The position numbers were made by a program, and so were the translations under genes. This document shows, piece by piece, positions 26,901-40,574 of a stretch of DNA of 64,000 bases. Below the pieces are notes generated by a model, which saw only the letters and a program-made list of their open reading frames with translations, made no database searches and was not told where the DNA came from. Position 1 is the stretch's first letter. Every line of letters starts with the position of its first letter. Source of the stretch: Protonemura montana (lineage: Eukaryota > Arthropoda > Insecta > Plecoptera > Nemouridae); assembly GCA_947568835.1 (NCBI GenBank), contig OX387606.1:8680001-8744000 (forward strand), in the 5' to 3' direction.

Positions 26901-29900
26901 AGTAATTCTAGTCATTGCTAATGATGGGTGGATTATAATTAAGCCAGAACAAAACTTGTTAAATGAAAGTACGCTTCAATCGTGGAATTAGTAGAAAATA
27001 TAATAACCATTCATTTTTTGTTCGTGAAAATCAAAACCAAGCGAGGATTTTCCGACAGCGTACATGTGAAAATATCATTCTGAATGTTTAGGTATGATAT
27101 ATGTACATGTTTACAGAAACATCTGCTCATCAATATTATCATCATACCCAATAGTACATAGGCACGTATAGTCGACCCCACGCCCGATATTGCCAATCAT
27201 AATAGCTTTATTTCCCTAATAATCTAAAATATTAACTTTAATTCTCTCTGAAACGACCGATAGAATCCCATTTGACCGAGTAACGGCACCCCACCGAGTA
27301 ATAACGCCCAGCGATGTATTGAACTGATAGCACAGAGTCTTCGAACCCCCACCCTCCAGGAACTGCAATCCAGTCCACGGCATGATTTCAAAAATCCGAT
27401 TTCGACGTGTCAAGTTTATCTAATGCCTTGGTCTCGGCTAATTTCCATCGGCGGCCTCGTCGGAAAAAACAAAAAGTTCGCAGATTTTCTTTCCAAAGAA
27501 AAGCGTGAGTTAATTTTCTTACGTTAAACAAAAAAACAAAAAAAAAACACGCTTCCTTTTTTTAATTAGAAACACAAACTTTCCAATGTGTTTTATATTC
27601 GGGAACTATTCGCCGCGTATCATTGTCAGTTTGTTCATTCAAAGGATCCAAAGGACTCGTGTTTTTGCAGACGCAAGGAAGTGCATAAATAACAAACAAA
27701 AAGAGCTCCAAGTTCGTGCGGAATTTCAACGCGTATTATAGTTTCTCGATCTCTGACTCTGAGCATTGCCGGAAACTTCGCTTGAATGTATAAATGTTTC
27801 ATCATTCCGGAGCCGAGGGCGGTCCTCGCACAAAAGGCGGAAAATCGCTGACCGGCCAGCGTCCTGCATTTGTAGCGTTGTAACTTTATCAAACATGATC
27901 ACGAGCTACGTGTGCCGAAGAAAGCAGGCAGGAGGAAATCAAGAAGCGGCTGTGCGACGCACCAGGGCACAGGTGTCAAGAGAACACTGCAAGCATTTTC
28001 ACAACCCTATTAGCTGGGTTCCGCTATAAACCGGCTGATCTATTGGCGAAGCCGTACATCTTTCAAATGTATCAGTTGACGAATGAAGGAGTTCGAGGAG
28101 CGTGCCAAAGGGAAGGGTCGCTACACCAAATTAGTTCGTGAGGGAAGAAGCCAAAACGAAAAGAATTCCCAGGGACGGACGTATTTTGGCCAAGTTTTAT
28201 ATGAAAAGCAAAATAGAAAGAATCAGCATTTCGCTGTGCATGACAGTTTTACATAATGTAACCATTATGTATTGTGGGTTAGCTCTTCATACTTGACTGC
28301 TTCCATTCAAGCTGATAACAAAAACAGCCGAGCAAAAACCACGAGGATTGCTCATCTAACCTAGCGCTCGTCTCCTTCTCGGCTAGATTTATTGCCACTT
28401 TTTTCAGTGATTGCTAGGTGAACGACATACAAGAGCAGTAATTCTTATTAAGCGTTATGAAGCATTGAATTTTCGTCCATTGTTGGAGAAAGAACGACCG
28501 ACGACTTCAGGTAACGAAGAAAAGATTCCAATTCTTGGTTCGAATCATATTGATTTTTCATCCTTTTATAGAACTGTCCGACGGTTGGGAATTGACTGCG
28601 GAAATGCCATAGAAAAATACAATGAAACCCGGCGAACTATTATTTAAGAAGGAAGTGCTGCCTCCGCCTTATCGCTCAAAACATAATTTCATCTAGCCAT
28701 TCCGTGGCTGAGGGATGATCCACGTGCGAGATTAATACGCGACCGGGTGAAGGAGCGATCGATTATCAGATGTCGACTGCCAACGACTCTCTTTAAATGT
28801 CGGTGGGATTTTTTTTTATATTTTAATGCGTATTGACCTCTTCATCACTAATCCTCCCTTGCCTATCGCTTTCCAGTGTGATCCAAATCTCTCTCACTCA
28901 CGCGCTGCCTCTGCTTTTCTCCGAGTTCTCTGGACATAGGCTCTCTATCCTCATTCTTCCAGCGGGTGGGTTGCCTAGTTTGCCGATCATTTGTCAGGGG
29001 TCGGCTCTTGGCACGTAGGGTTAGTTTAGCTCGGTGGCTTCTACGTAAAGTTAGCGATGGCCAATGGAACAAATGAAGCTCGACGTCTCATCCCTACTGC
29101 CTCGGCGTCGACGTCGTGGTGTAGCAGATGGCGCCATGGATACGGCACGACGCTCACATCACTGCGTTCGGGCTCAGCATCAAACTTGGTCGGACAAGGT
29201 TTTGATAACAACCCCGACATGCCATTCCTGATAGCGGTGATGCGGTCGGGCTCGAGGACAAATCGAGCCGTGTGTACTGCGCGAATACGAATCGCTATTA
29301 GACATGAAGATCGGAGATAAGAAATAAGGTTTCGACGCCAACGTTTTCCAATCGCGTTTGAAACATCAGGATCGTTTCCGAAGGAGCAATCGCACCCAAT
29401 TTTCTACAAACAGACTACATGTCTACTTATTGTTCTGTTCGAACGACAGGCTAAAGTCGCGGCGAATTCCTGCCATGCGCTTTCAACTTATCACTGGATG
29501 GACCCGGACGTATTTGTTGACACAGTGAAATCACTGTGTAAAGGGAGCTCGATATGTTGACAAGTAGATGTCCAATTTCAAACCATCCTTGTCTGCTCGG
29601 AAAACCCCCAGAGCCAGGAAAGAAAGTTTATTTTTATAGAATATTCATAAAAAAAATAAATATGCACAAGAAGGGAATGGCAATGAAGTTAGTTTACATA
29701 ATAAACATGTAGTATCTTTTGTATGTTATGCTAAAATATTTGTTTTTATGTCGAAATTGTGTGAGTTAATAATGCCATCGAAAGGGTACCATAAATCACG
29801 TCTAGTCCAAATTACTCTTTGCACACACGGACAGTTTTATAAATACAAATATTAGAAAAATAATTGCTGTAAACTGCACATGTTTGGTGACGGGTCGTGC

Positions 29901-31030
29901 AACTGTTTCAACGGAAAAATGTCCACTGGATGAAGTAATTTGCATTCCATTAGGAAAATGGTTAACATGTCACAGGGCATCACGGGTAACGCATGCCACA
30001 CCAATTTATGAGCTGCATTAAACGTAGTGAAGTCTGTTCTCATGCACACTGCCGGTGTGATGCGGTGGCGGCAGGTATGCGGCGCTCTCTGAAAACGAGA
30101 AAATGCTGGGACGGAACGTTGATTTCAAATAAAAACAATTTCACGGACAATAGACTAAAGATTCAAAATCGTTTTAAAATAAAATCAACGGACACAAATC
30201 TTCGAGCTCTTTTTTTTTCTGGTAAGCTCTCTTTTCTGGTACAAGAAACAATAAAGAAATTGAAGATCAATTTCTCGGGAAATGTGACTGAAAACGGTAA
30301 CTTTCCCTCGGCACCGTGTCTGGGAATCAAAAAATTAAATTTCATAATCTTGTTTTATGCACCGACATGATCTCGACGGCTACGAGCAAAGTTCCCGGGC
30401 ACTTTTAACTAATTCCGTTCGCAAACAGATTGCGAAACGGAGCAACTTTCCGAAGAAAGTCAATCTCTTTAGCGTGCGTTAAGAACAGATATAATCAAGC
30501 GAACTTCGTTGAAGAGCAAAATAAGTTATATCGGGAAAGAATGAATCTCAACTTCGCGGCAAGTGCATGGCTTTTTGTAAAGATGTATGCCATCAGCGAC
30601 AACTTTGAGAGAAACCACCGCTAGAAAGATCCGCTATGCAACTCCGATGATTAAAATTTAAAGCATACAACATAACTGTGCTTGAAACAAATCTCAGTCC
30701 TTATCTCCAAAAGTTTTATTTCCAATGCGCTTCTTCCATTAAATCTGAAGTATAAACCAAAGTTGAAACCACTATCATAGCGAACGTTTCATGTGGTCCT
30801 TCCGTAGGTACACTACCAGATGAGCGGGTTGCAATTCGCTTACACTATTCTGTGATCACAAGCAATGCCACGACGGCGAAACGTAGGTGCTCGTTGCGTC
30901 CTCTTCGCTGGGAGTGTCAGGTGTCTCAAAGACAGATCCAGCTACGTGGAACCGAGTAGTCGTCGGTGGGCGCGAGCAAAGGTCCAAAGTTTGGCTGGCG
31001 CCCAAAACCTGCACATACACCTCAGATAGG

Positions 31031-31055
31031 CGACGCCGGTGTCGACGCCGACGCC
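31031..31055. repeat. GACGCC hexamer repeat block
   Basis: CGACGCCGGTGTCGACGCCG followed by ACGCC: about four units of the GACGCC/GGCGTC hexamer with one variant unit. Confidence 0.8.
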
Positions 31056-34000
31056 ACCCTCAGCTCGCTCACTATTTCCATTACCTCGAAGCCCGAGTTC
31101 TGACTCAAGAACATAATAAACCATGCAGTCGCCCGGTCCAGCTTTACAAACGAGCAGTTGGCGTCCTGCCGGGCCATGCCAAATCCGGGTGAATTAAGCC
31201 CTTTCTCGCTCCGATCCTGCGTGACCCTGAGCCTTGTCCGGAAAAGTCAAGCCACAGGAATCACTACGTTGAAGAAAATCTTTAGCTCTCTTGCGAACAT
31301 ATTTCGAGTTATCGAAGTGAGAGAACTGATTTCCGGGCGTGGTACAAGATTAATGCTGTTCACCATCCTAATTAAAATAGTATACCCGCTGATAAAGTGA
31401 ATCCTCTGATAAAGTGGACCCGTTCAAAAGTTCTGTCTTCTCAGCGTAGCTGAAAATTTCGAATACACTTTATCGCAGCATTTATATAATGGATGCTCTC
31501 GACTTCCACTTAAAACCTGGGTCGCATTGCAGAGAATGCAACGGGATGCGTTACATACTCTGGTGCAGTGCATTGGTGCATTCGTTACGAACTAGGACTA
31601 ATGCCATTTCAGTCCCTGCAAATATCCAAACGAGGAGCGAGTTTTACTTTTGCACAAAGATGGCACAGCTATGCTCGGCGTTGGCGCAATGGCAGGCGCT
31701 AATAATTAACGCACGAAACGCGTTGTGCTGTACACACAATGCGTAGAGCTACGTGGACTCTCCAAGCACGCATACTCACCTGAAACACCCGTGTTTGAAC
31801 AAGCCAGACAAAAGCGTCCGCTTAACAAAATTTGCTTTTCACAATTTTCGATGTTTATTTTTTCTATGTCTACATAAGAGGTCCTTCATTTTCTAATTAT
31901 ACTTGAGGCTGAAACACGTTTGTACGCTCATAATTTGGAAGCAAATGGCCTTCAAGTGCTGAGAGTTTGTCTGGAAGCCTCGGGGCCCAACAATAGGCCT
32001 TGTACGTTTTGGCTTTTGGCCTTGGCAGCAGGCTGGCGCCTTATTGCTCGTCTGTGTAATAACAGTGGGCAGGATTATTGAGGTGAAGGGTTGGCCTCAT
32101 TAAACGGAATTCCTTCACGACAGCGTCCCGGGGCCCTGGCACACACCACGAACAGGCAATATCAAGAGTGAAAACAAATATCACACAACCAGAATCGGAA
32201 TGCGTCGCCCACAGCCACCCATCCAGCCACCCACACAGTGAGCGTATCACGCCCGGCATTTCTCGCATACATCCGCAAGAAAATGACAGTGAACTTTTCA
32301 AATTCCTAATACGTCTTCGAACTCGTCTCTTGCAATCTTCAATATTCGCTAAACAAAAAAACAAAAACAAAAAACAGAAAACAGAAAATAATAAAGAGAA
32401 AACTGTTCTCGACTAGTTGACGCGAAATGCAATAAACTGGAAATTGTCGATCATTCTTGTATATGTTTGGCAATCAACTTCAAAGTCGCTAGATACACTG
32501 TCTGCTGTTTTGTTTCTCAGCAAAATTGATTCGTTTTGAAGTTGGAATCTCTAAAAATGTTTCTCTAAAAATATTTGAGTAAAAAGTTTGCCATTATTTA
32601 AATGACCTGCTGTCTCTCGTAACGCAATCCACCTCTTTTCCCATTTAGTGTCTATCCGGAGGAAGTTAATCACATTGAAAATAACAAAAATTCTATTCGA
32701 AAATAAGGAAAAAAAACCAAAGTAAATATACCGAGCACGTACACACCGAATATATCAATTTAAATTCAAATTAAATCGAAATTTTATCGATGAACTAGTG
32801 GAAACACGCTCGCTGACCCAATTAGAGAATTGTTTAGCGAGGGCCGAGATGGAGGAGGATGCCAGCCGTTGCACACTGGCGGGCGGAAACAGGGACTGGC
32901 CGGGGTATTCATTCGTCAGCGCACGGACTGAATCTGTCGGCATCCTAACATCTATCCGGTCAAGAAGTCAACGCTTAGCTTGCAGCATTCCATGAGCAAA
33001 TCTCCTCGTTGCACAATGCAGACTGAAAAAAAGGCACGGCGTTTCAGCGCTGGACGACTTTGAGGTGAAAGAATGTGATTCTTTGGACGAAGTTACATGT
33101 CTGTAGCCGTTGAGACGGTAATCGTTGCTGGAAGTTAAACAGAGAGACGAGTCGTTAGCTAGAAGGTGGTTACCGGCTGCTATCTCTGACCCGCCGAGAA
33201 TTTTCGACGGCGATCGCAGCGCTCCGCAGGGCCGCAGCGATTTTCCGAAGCTTCCCTAGGGATAACTACTTACGCTCGGAATAATTGCTTTACGACCTAC
33301 TTCTCAGCTATTTTTTGCAGTCTGTTTGATTTATGTCGGCTTAGAGATGACGCCGGCACCACGGGTGAAGGTGGAGGCGCCGAGTTGGCGGGAACATCAG
33401 GGTTGTTTGGAAAACGGCGTCCAACAGTTGTGTTGTAAGATGAGTAGCGTCATAAATTCAGATTTCCCATCATCCATCTTAGTTTTTTTAAGGGGATAGA
33501 AAATATGCTTCCTCTATATAATAAATTAGAACGTTTGACTCTGTCGAAATGAACTTCATGCTTTCCTGAAAAGTGTTATCATATCCTAGAGTGAACTGTC
33601 AACCACCTTTAAAAATAAGAATTTAACTGCGCGTTCGGCGACACAAAGGGTAGGCACGCGCATTCATTATTTTGCACGACTGTACATAAGCCTACTTATT
33701 TAGCACTCAAGGAATTTTCTTAAAAATTTCAGCACCAGAATAGAATAATAATAAGCGAACTTCGAGAAAAGTTCTATTGGGGGAAAAATACGGGAATTGG
33801 ATGGTTTTTCAGATGTAGTACTTGTGCCGTTTTTTCCGCAAATCTTCTAGTTTTCAAGCACCCATTCTGTCGTTTTCATTAATTAGATTATGCCCTCTCT
33901 TTATGAATACGAGTACTGCAAGAAAAGTTTTGAAATTTTTTAATGAACAATTAAACCAAACTTTCATTAAATACAAACGAGTTTTCCCTGTTTCTCTAAG

Positions 34001-36355
34001 ACAGTGAGTGTCACTAGACATGTGGACCGTAGCAGACTGGAGTCTGCACTCGATCGTGGATACATATATTTTCCAAGCTCCGATCACGTTCCTGTTCTAT
34101 ACCGATAGGCCATAATCAAATCAAAACACAAGCTCACACACAAACATACATAACATGCGACCTCTGTCCACAGCGTGGCGACCGCTGCCACGGCTTCGAC
34201 ACACTTATGAGACAATTATTTATATTAATTCCTTATGAAACACATGGCGCTATACAATAACGTGACGGCAGTCTCTCAACGGAATCATAATATTGTCAGA
34301 AATTTGCAGAATGTTGCAGTCGGTAGTGTGAAGTATCGGCAATACTGTGATAACACATCATAATGACGTCACTCCTCGGTGCAAGGTATGTAGGCCATTT
34401 ATTAAGTATTAATCTCAGTGCGGATTGAAATCCACAGAATAAATCATTTCCCAATCAATAATAATGCTTTACTGTACAGACAAAACAATTACACAAACAT
34501 ACGACCTATGATAGATTACTTCGAAAAATTGTCCTTTCGAAAAAAATGGTGACATACTCATTTCTGAATCACGTCGGCACTGTTTTCTTTTTACAACGCT
34601 GCCAAGGTTCTCTCTCACAAGCACCACCACTTTTCATTCGCATTTTCCCACTTTTCTTTCCGCCTCCGATTTGGAAAAGTAAGTCACCGCACTCGTTTCT
34701 GTGATTTCCACTAAGCTAACTTGAGTCCGCACACTTTAGCATACACAACTATAATTTGTATACGACGATTTTGTGATAGTAGTGAACACTCATGTAGATA
34801 ATCAGAATACATAAATCACAAGGGCTAGCTGCTGAGAATTATAATTCGAGACAGTGAATAATTATCATCCGTTACCTCAGCCCAACTCTGCACATAAGCT
34901 ATGTGCGCTGTGAAGTGGCTTTGTTTGGCGAATAAAATCAGGACTGGAATGTAATTCAAGATTAAGTCTAGGAATAATAGGGTTGAAATGCTAAATAACA
35001 CGGCGCGGCCGTCGTCAATTTTCGCTGTAAATGGTCAGACGAAGTGGGTGCTTTGCAAACTGCATAATGTCTTGCAAAATTCCGCAAATCTTCGTCGCCA
35101 GCTCTCATTGTCATGGCCGGCTACGTACAAAATCTCTTCGAAACATTATAAATGTTTCACAATTTCGAGAACTATGCATATTGTAGCTGACATTTAATGC
35201 GAGACAAGTAGGAAGTATAGCTGTTTTGCTATATTAAGCACATCCTGAAAGCAACTAGCTCGGAAGACAGATTGCTCACAAATGAAATCCCCCTTTTAAT
35301 GTATTAATTCGGAAGAAAAAGTCTAACAAATCATAACAACTCCACGGATATTGCAGAGATAATTGAAAGCATTTTTCCCTTGAAAAAATTGCGTGGCTTG
35401 GTATCAAGAGCGGCAGCGGATGTGGGCTTTTAGGGTCGCGGACGGCTGGCGTGGAAAGCCTGGCACTCTGTGTGCATGGAGCCCGGTGGTATGAGCATCG
35501 TGGCGGGATCGATCGGAGGGAAATCACTGGAAGAGCGACTCCAGATAAGATAATCACAATGAAATGACAAAACGGGTAGGTGTACATCCCATCCCTTATG
35601 CCGTGACTACCATCATCACGTTCATTCACGCCAGAAGTGGCTACGTCACGGTAGCGAAATGCCGACAGAAGAATCAATCAAAATCGCGCAGCGTCTTCAT
35701 TATTGAAGCAACTGAAATTGGCCTACAATTATCAATCATTGAAGATTACCTAAAGGTACTCTACATTATTAACAACAAAGCATCAAATTTATCAACGCGC
35801 TTTCCATCGATGTTGTAGTGAAGCCAAGAAGAGTTTACAAAGTTGATTGGTAATTTAACATTTTCCTATAATTTTATGCAATGTTTTACAGTTTTGCCGT
35901 TAGCGATTAGTGACCCATATTAGCGACTTATCGAGCATGAAAACAGCGCTCACAGATCGGTTTGCGGGGAGTGAGGACGTCAACAAACTAAAGAGAATGG
36001 CGCCAGCGCTAGTCGGTAGCTCGGAGCGATTCTGCCTGCATAATCATCGCAATCATCTATACGTGGATGAATTCCGCTTCGGCTTCAAAGAACGGAATAC
36101 AGAATTTAGATTAAAAATTCATTGTCACAATGATTAATTATGATTCCACGCGTTTGGTTGATTTGCATATGATCTAGTGATGTTTACCTACAATTCTCTT
36201 CTGTTCAAAATAACAAAGTGCAGAGTTCACTCGATTTGGGGCAACATTCACTGCGCTGCGGTGCACTACAAGAGAAATAAATCTCTCCAAAGCGTTCGGT
36301 TTACATTCCGCAACTGTACATTACATTTTTCCATTTACCTGATGCTCATACTCTC

Positions 36356-36361
36356 TTTATA
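36356..36361 (-). terminator. Possible poly(A) signal variant for the Dpr-like gene
   Basis: On the minus strand TATAAA lies at 36361-36356, about 635 bp past the stop codon, and AATATA at 36444-36439. Both are weak variants of AATAAA. I saw no canonical AATAAA or ATTAAA on the minus strand between the stop and about 35830, so the 3' UTR end is not fixed by sequence alone. It could use a variant signal or be much longer. Confidence 0.18.
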
Positions 36362-36995
36362 CAGTTCTGTTACAAAAATATATGAATTACTCGGGTTGGT
36401 AGTCAATTACATAGTACATGTACCAACTCGAACACAATTATATTCATTGACTTGGTCACACCCACACACGGCTGTACAAGTCGGAGCTGAAAATATACGC
36501 TAAGGTGGATTTACTCCAAGTGACACAGCTATTTCATCTCTCGCAGATAGAACAGATTTACGCACACACATCAAGGGTGGGAGTGGACTGGAATTTCACA
36601 AAGTTTTTCTCGTCGGTGTTGTCTAAATCTCACGTGACTTAGCTCGAGGTGTAGGCTCGCAGCACTCGTTTCAGGGGATGAAAGAAATAATCGGGTTTCA
36701 CCGCGCACACGGTAAAAAAAAAACGTCGCAAATCCACAACACACGAATCAGCGTCGCCTGCGGAGAGCTCGCCGAGGATTCATACCGGCGTACGAAGACC
36801 ACAACCGCCTAATCTTGGCGCATTGCGTATAGTACATTGCGTCGCATTATTATCGACATAACGGCGAGTAGAATCACACCAAGCCGAGGTCGGGGTCAGC
36901 GTTAGACGTTTCGCCGACAAAACGCAGCAGATGACGACAGCGGGGCAGACGGCGCCGGCAAATTGGGATGGTAGGTACGCAAGTTAGTGTAGCGG

Positions 36996-37108
36996 TCACC
37001 TATGTACGACCAGCAGGAGTGAGACACAAAGTTGGAGCGCCCATCTCCACAGGCCACGACCCCAACCCCCACATCCACCGCCATGTTGCATTGCCGCTGG
37101 ATTCTCTC
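36996..37108 (-). CDS. dpr-like: Dpr-family protein, last coding exon: GPI-type C-terminal tail
   Basis: The exon starts after the acceptor TTGTGTTCCCAG and contains 2 bases finishing a glycine codon, 36 codons and TGA at 36996-36998. The peptide begins ENPAAMQHGGG; joined to the previous exon it gives VHVLNG-ENPAAMQH, the conserved motif that follows Ig domain 2 in Dpr proteins. It continues with a glycine-rich stretch (GGGCGGWGRG), then a hydrophobic run ALQLCVSLLLVV, and stops after HR. Small residues, a short spacer and a hydrophobic end with no cytoplasmic tail fit a GPI-anchor signal, with the attachment site probably among the glycines; that is inferred, not shown. Any AUG-started open frame drawn over this region would extend upstream into the intron. 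The true coding part starts at 37108, because only that junction restores the phase-1 frame and the family motif. Confidence 0.93.
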
Positions 37109-38676
37109 CTGGGAACACAATATCAACCCCATGTTTAGAGGCATGTGGCCGAGCGGACGGATTCCGTCTGTGTATGTGTGTATAGTTGTGCATAGTATGT
37201 ACATCGGACTCCAGGCCATAGCTCATGCTGTCCGTCTTGCTGTGATAGCAGAGGGGTGATAATCAGCCAACAACATGCTGGTAATTGCGAGCGAGATGGC
37301 TATCACCGAAAGTGTTGAAACAATGACGCGCGATGTCTAGTTCATGGAGCTACAATGCACAACCACTATCATATTACATGGTGCACCATTAATGGGTAAT
37401 GACGAGGAACGTAGCAACTTGCAAGCGAGATATGGCGAATACATGCGACAGGTACGACAGAAAAAGAAACCATAAAACCATGCGGTTTCGTTATCATGCA
37501 CAGCGTTGAAAAAAAAAAACGAGTATTAAAATGTTGTACCATGTGCGCGTACAGTGGAGTACGGTTTTGGTAAGTAGTTATTAATTTTTGGTGGAATGCG
37601 CCCAAAAGGTTGCTGGGTTCGAGTTGGGTGCTCGGAGGTCGGGTCACTGGCAAACATGCTGAACATGGAATGATAATAATTAGCTCGTCGAAGGGCTGCC
37701 CGCTCTTTTAAAAGCTTTCACAGATCCATGTCGTGTAAACAGGAGGGAATTTAACTTGTCATAAAGTTTCGTGATATGTTTATAAAAGGGCGAAATTAAA
37801 CATTATTCTGCTCCTAAGTTTTGTTTGTCTCTGTATTTATACATCAAGCATATAATATATACGTAGTGTATGCTCGGCAGAGGAGTAAAGCGAGGCATCA
37901 AGAGTCGAGCCCTGGAGAGCACACTTTTCGGTCTTTTAAGCTTGCTTTAACAAGTCACAGGTTTATAAAATTATCATCGTGTTTTCAAGTTGTTTGTTAT
38001 TCAAAATAAATGCCTTAATTAGACTTTTCGGTGAATAAATATTCAAAACTTTGGCGTCAGCATATTTCTGTAAATCTCGAGAGTGCAAAGGAAAAAGGAC
38101 ATCGCACGAGACAAGTTTGATGAAGCTTGAATAAAAGCGGGCTAGCAGCGAATCTTACATTTTCTATAAAGTGCACTGCAATTAATGACGAACGCGAGAT
38201 AACGGGGTGCAGATGTTTTTGAGGAAAAGAAGACGAAAAAGGAGCTGCACCCAGCAATCAGGTCGCGGCGACAACCAAAATGAGGGTTTTTCTCCACTAT
38301 CGACGCCGCATTAAACGACCGACTTGATAGCGATTACCAAGAGAGGTTTTGTTCCATTAGCGGACAGAGCTTACGCTACAAATAGCAACTGTCGAAACAT
38401 TTCAATATGCCATTTATGTGATTTGACCAACGTCGGCAAGCTACGACGGCCTGCAAAGAGTTATGGCGCAATAACTAATCTTTTTCTCCTTCGAAATGTC
38501 TTAAGGGCACATTGCGTAGGCTCAGGCGGGAAGATATTAAATTATAATTGATTCCTTCGCTCAGAGGGAAGTAACGACTCTTAATTGAATCCGGTCTCGA
38601 GTCCAATCAACAATAATCAGGTATTAATCTGTATCGAGTGAAGTATGGGATAAAAGCAATCTGGAGGACGGCAGAA

Positions 38677-38725
38677 GCGTCGACGTCGACGTCGACGTCA
38701 GCGTCGGCGTCGGCGTCGACGGACG
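38677..38725. repeat. GTCGAC / GTCGGC hexamer array
   Basis: About four GTCGAC-type units grade into GTCGGC units and back to GTCGAC. The GTCGAC part is palindromic. It lies in the last Dpr-like intron. Confidence 0.9.
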
Positions 38726-39142
38726 TTCGCGTCTTTACAATAATCCTCTTACGCATGCCGGCTACACCCGACGCAGAACCACTCGGCCAGAAGAATCATT
38801 GAAAATGTATCTGCTCGTCTCGCAGAAGGCGCGTAACCAGCAGAAAGTTTCGCAGGTCGGGCGAGAAGCGCGGAAGAAGCATGTTTTTATATTCTCGGCA
38901 CCGTCTCAATAAGCCTTATTAAGCACGAGGATTAATTAAGCAGGGCGAAGTGGAATTTTTGCTTTGATACTGTATTTGCATTCATGATGAAAGAAACTGG
39001 AACTGGTGCACTGCGAGCAGCAGCAGCAGCACCAGGCCAAAAAACAAGATTGTGCTGGGTTCGTGAATACAAGGCGTTGTTAATTACAGACTTCTTTGTT
39101 TTTTCGGTGGCCCAGACGAATTTCAAACGAGCTTGGCTCCTT

Positions 39143-39293
39143 CATCGTCACGGCACCTCCACCGAACCGGCCCCTCTACTAGTATGGCACCTCCACCTTT
39201 GTGTCACCGCCCTCAAACCGGCCTCTCTACTAGCATGGCACTGCCACCATCAATAGCACTATGGCACATAGTCCATCGTCACGGCACTTCCAC
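39143..39293 (+). repeat. 51-bp minisatellite containing GGCACCTCCACC
   Basis: A 32-base block starting ACCGGCC and ending GGCAC-xx-CCACC occurs at 39166-39197 and again at 39217-39248 with about four differences. CATCGTCACGGCAC is found on both sides (39143 and 39274). This is a short decayed tandem array. Confidence 0.85.
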
Positions 39294-40003
39294 GAAAACT
39301 TCCAAGCTAAATACTTGACGGTACTAATTTATTTTTGGCAGTAAAACAATTATTCGCGTGCAAATGTCGAGCACTACTGGTAATGTGGTGTGGGTCTCCC
39401 AATGGATCAAAGGTTGGTATTTCCACGACTTTTGGCTTGAAAAGCGTTTTGTGAATAATCTACATCGGCATCGGTGCGTATAAAGTAAAGAGTGAGACAT
39501 TAGACACAATTCGCTGTTATAGAAACTAGCAGACCTCTGATACAGAGGATCTACAGTTGACCGCTTCTGAATTAATCGTCTCTTCTCCCGTGCCTTTGAC
39601 CACCAGCTTAACATCCATCGCTGGTGAAACCACCTAACAAGATTAGACCGGCACTTGGCGCCGTGCGCTGCGCATCTCCCCAACTAGCTGCGTGCTGGGC
39701 GCAGCCGACCGCCGGGCTGCGGGGCAGTGAGGGAGCGTCGACGATGGATGGACGGATTAATAAAGGCTAACCAAGAAACAATGAGCACCCCGTTGAACGA
39801 ACGCATCACACTTTGCTTGCCCAAGGACGGCGCGGACACGGTAACTTTCCGCGGGCCCGGCGAGATTAATGATGTCGCCGCGAGTGCGACCGACGGGGGC
39901 CTGGACGCCAACATGGCGGACGGACGGACGGCGAAATGTGAATTAGCATAAAGTGTATTCACTTGAGTTCAGTTAGGGGCGCGGGGCAGGTCCGGAGAGG
40001 GGT

Positions 40004-40019
40004 GGGGGGGGGGGGGGGG
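40004..40019 (+). repeat. G16 homopolymer in a CpG-rich intronic block
   Basis: Sixteen consecutive G at the edge of a G+C- and CpG-rich patch (about 39640-40019) in the intron. Confidence 0.9.
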
Positions 40020-40514
40020 ACGCAACTGACGAACTTTGACCAAATCCTTGATGAATGAAAGGGGTTTGTGTATAGACCGACGTGCTATGGTGTTTTGTGT
40101 ATAAATACCGCGGACAGAGTTTAACTTTTCAGGAGCGTTTCTATTCATGTGACTATAATGTGGCGTGCATATCTTTTATATCTTCAGTGAATCACATCGC
40201 GGCGAATAACCTTAATTATGAATGCTAATTCAAAGCGATCAGCAAAAAAATACAAAAATACAAAAAAACGCTTAAGTAAAAATGTGCGACGTGTTTCAAA
40301 AAAGGTAGAGTTGTTTTGACTTTTGAGACCTGGCGGATGCATCTCTCTCTATTCACGCAGGCGCGTTGATATTACCTCTCTTTTGTTCTCAGCCGAGCAT
40401 CAAACACGAATTAAACTTTTCTCTCTGATTTCTGAGGTGTAAAGGGACGCTTGTTTTAAAGCTCTTATCGTTTCTATATCCTAATCGCTGAGTAAACTAA
40501 ATTCCATGTATATT

Positions 40515-40526
40515 ACACACACACAA

Positions 40527-40560
<34 letters not shown>

Positions 40561-40574
40561 GTATATATATATGT
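40515..40574. repeat. CA/TA microsatellite followed by poly(A)
   Basis: A (AC)n run with one interruption passes into (AT)n and then an A12 run near 40578-40589. Confidence 0.95.

Larger units (their letters stand above)
22744..36995. other. Intergenic DNA downstream of the Dpr-like gene, including its 3' UTR
   Basis: No exon is recognised. It contains a G-rich block (23857-23919), a CpG-rich block (about 25080-25260), a GACGCC block (31031-31055) and a CpG-rich stretch just 3' of the Dpr-like stop (about 36700-36995), part of which should be 3' UTR. Confidence 0.5.

Noticed and set aside
28533..28546. B-box-like GGTTCGAATCA
   Set aside because: No A box at the right distance upstream; a similar isolated match occurs near 143.
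37146..37156. Perfect A-box-like TGGCCGAGCGG suggesting a tRNA-Ser/Leu gene
   Set aside because: No B box follows at tRNA spacing and no cloverleaf can be drawn; it lies just upstream of a Dpr-like exon in the intron.
36996..37226. Single-exon minus-strand protein starting at a methionine near 37226
   Set aside because: Only the part from 37108 matches the Dpr C-terminus; the rest is intron before the CAG acceptor.
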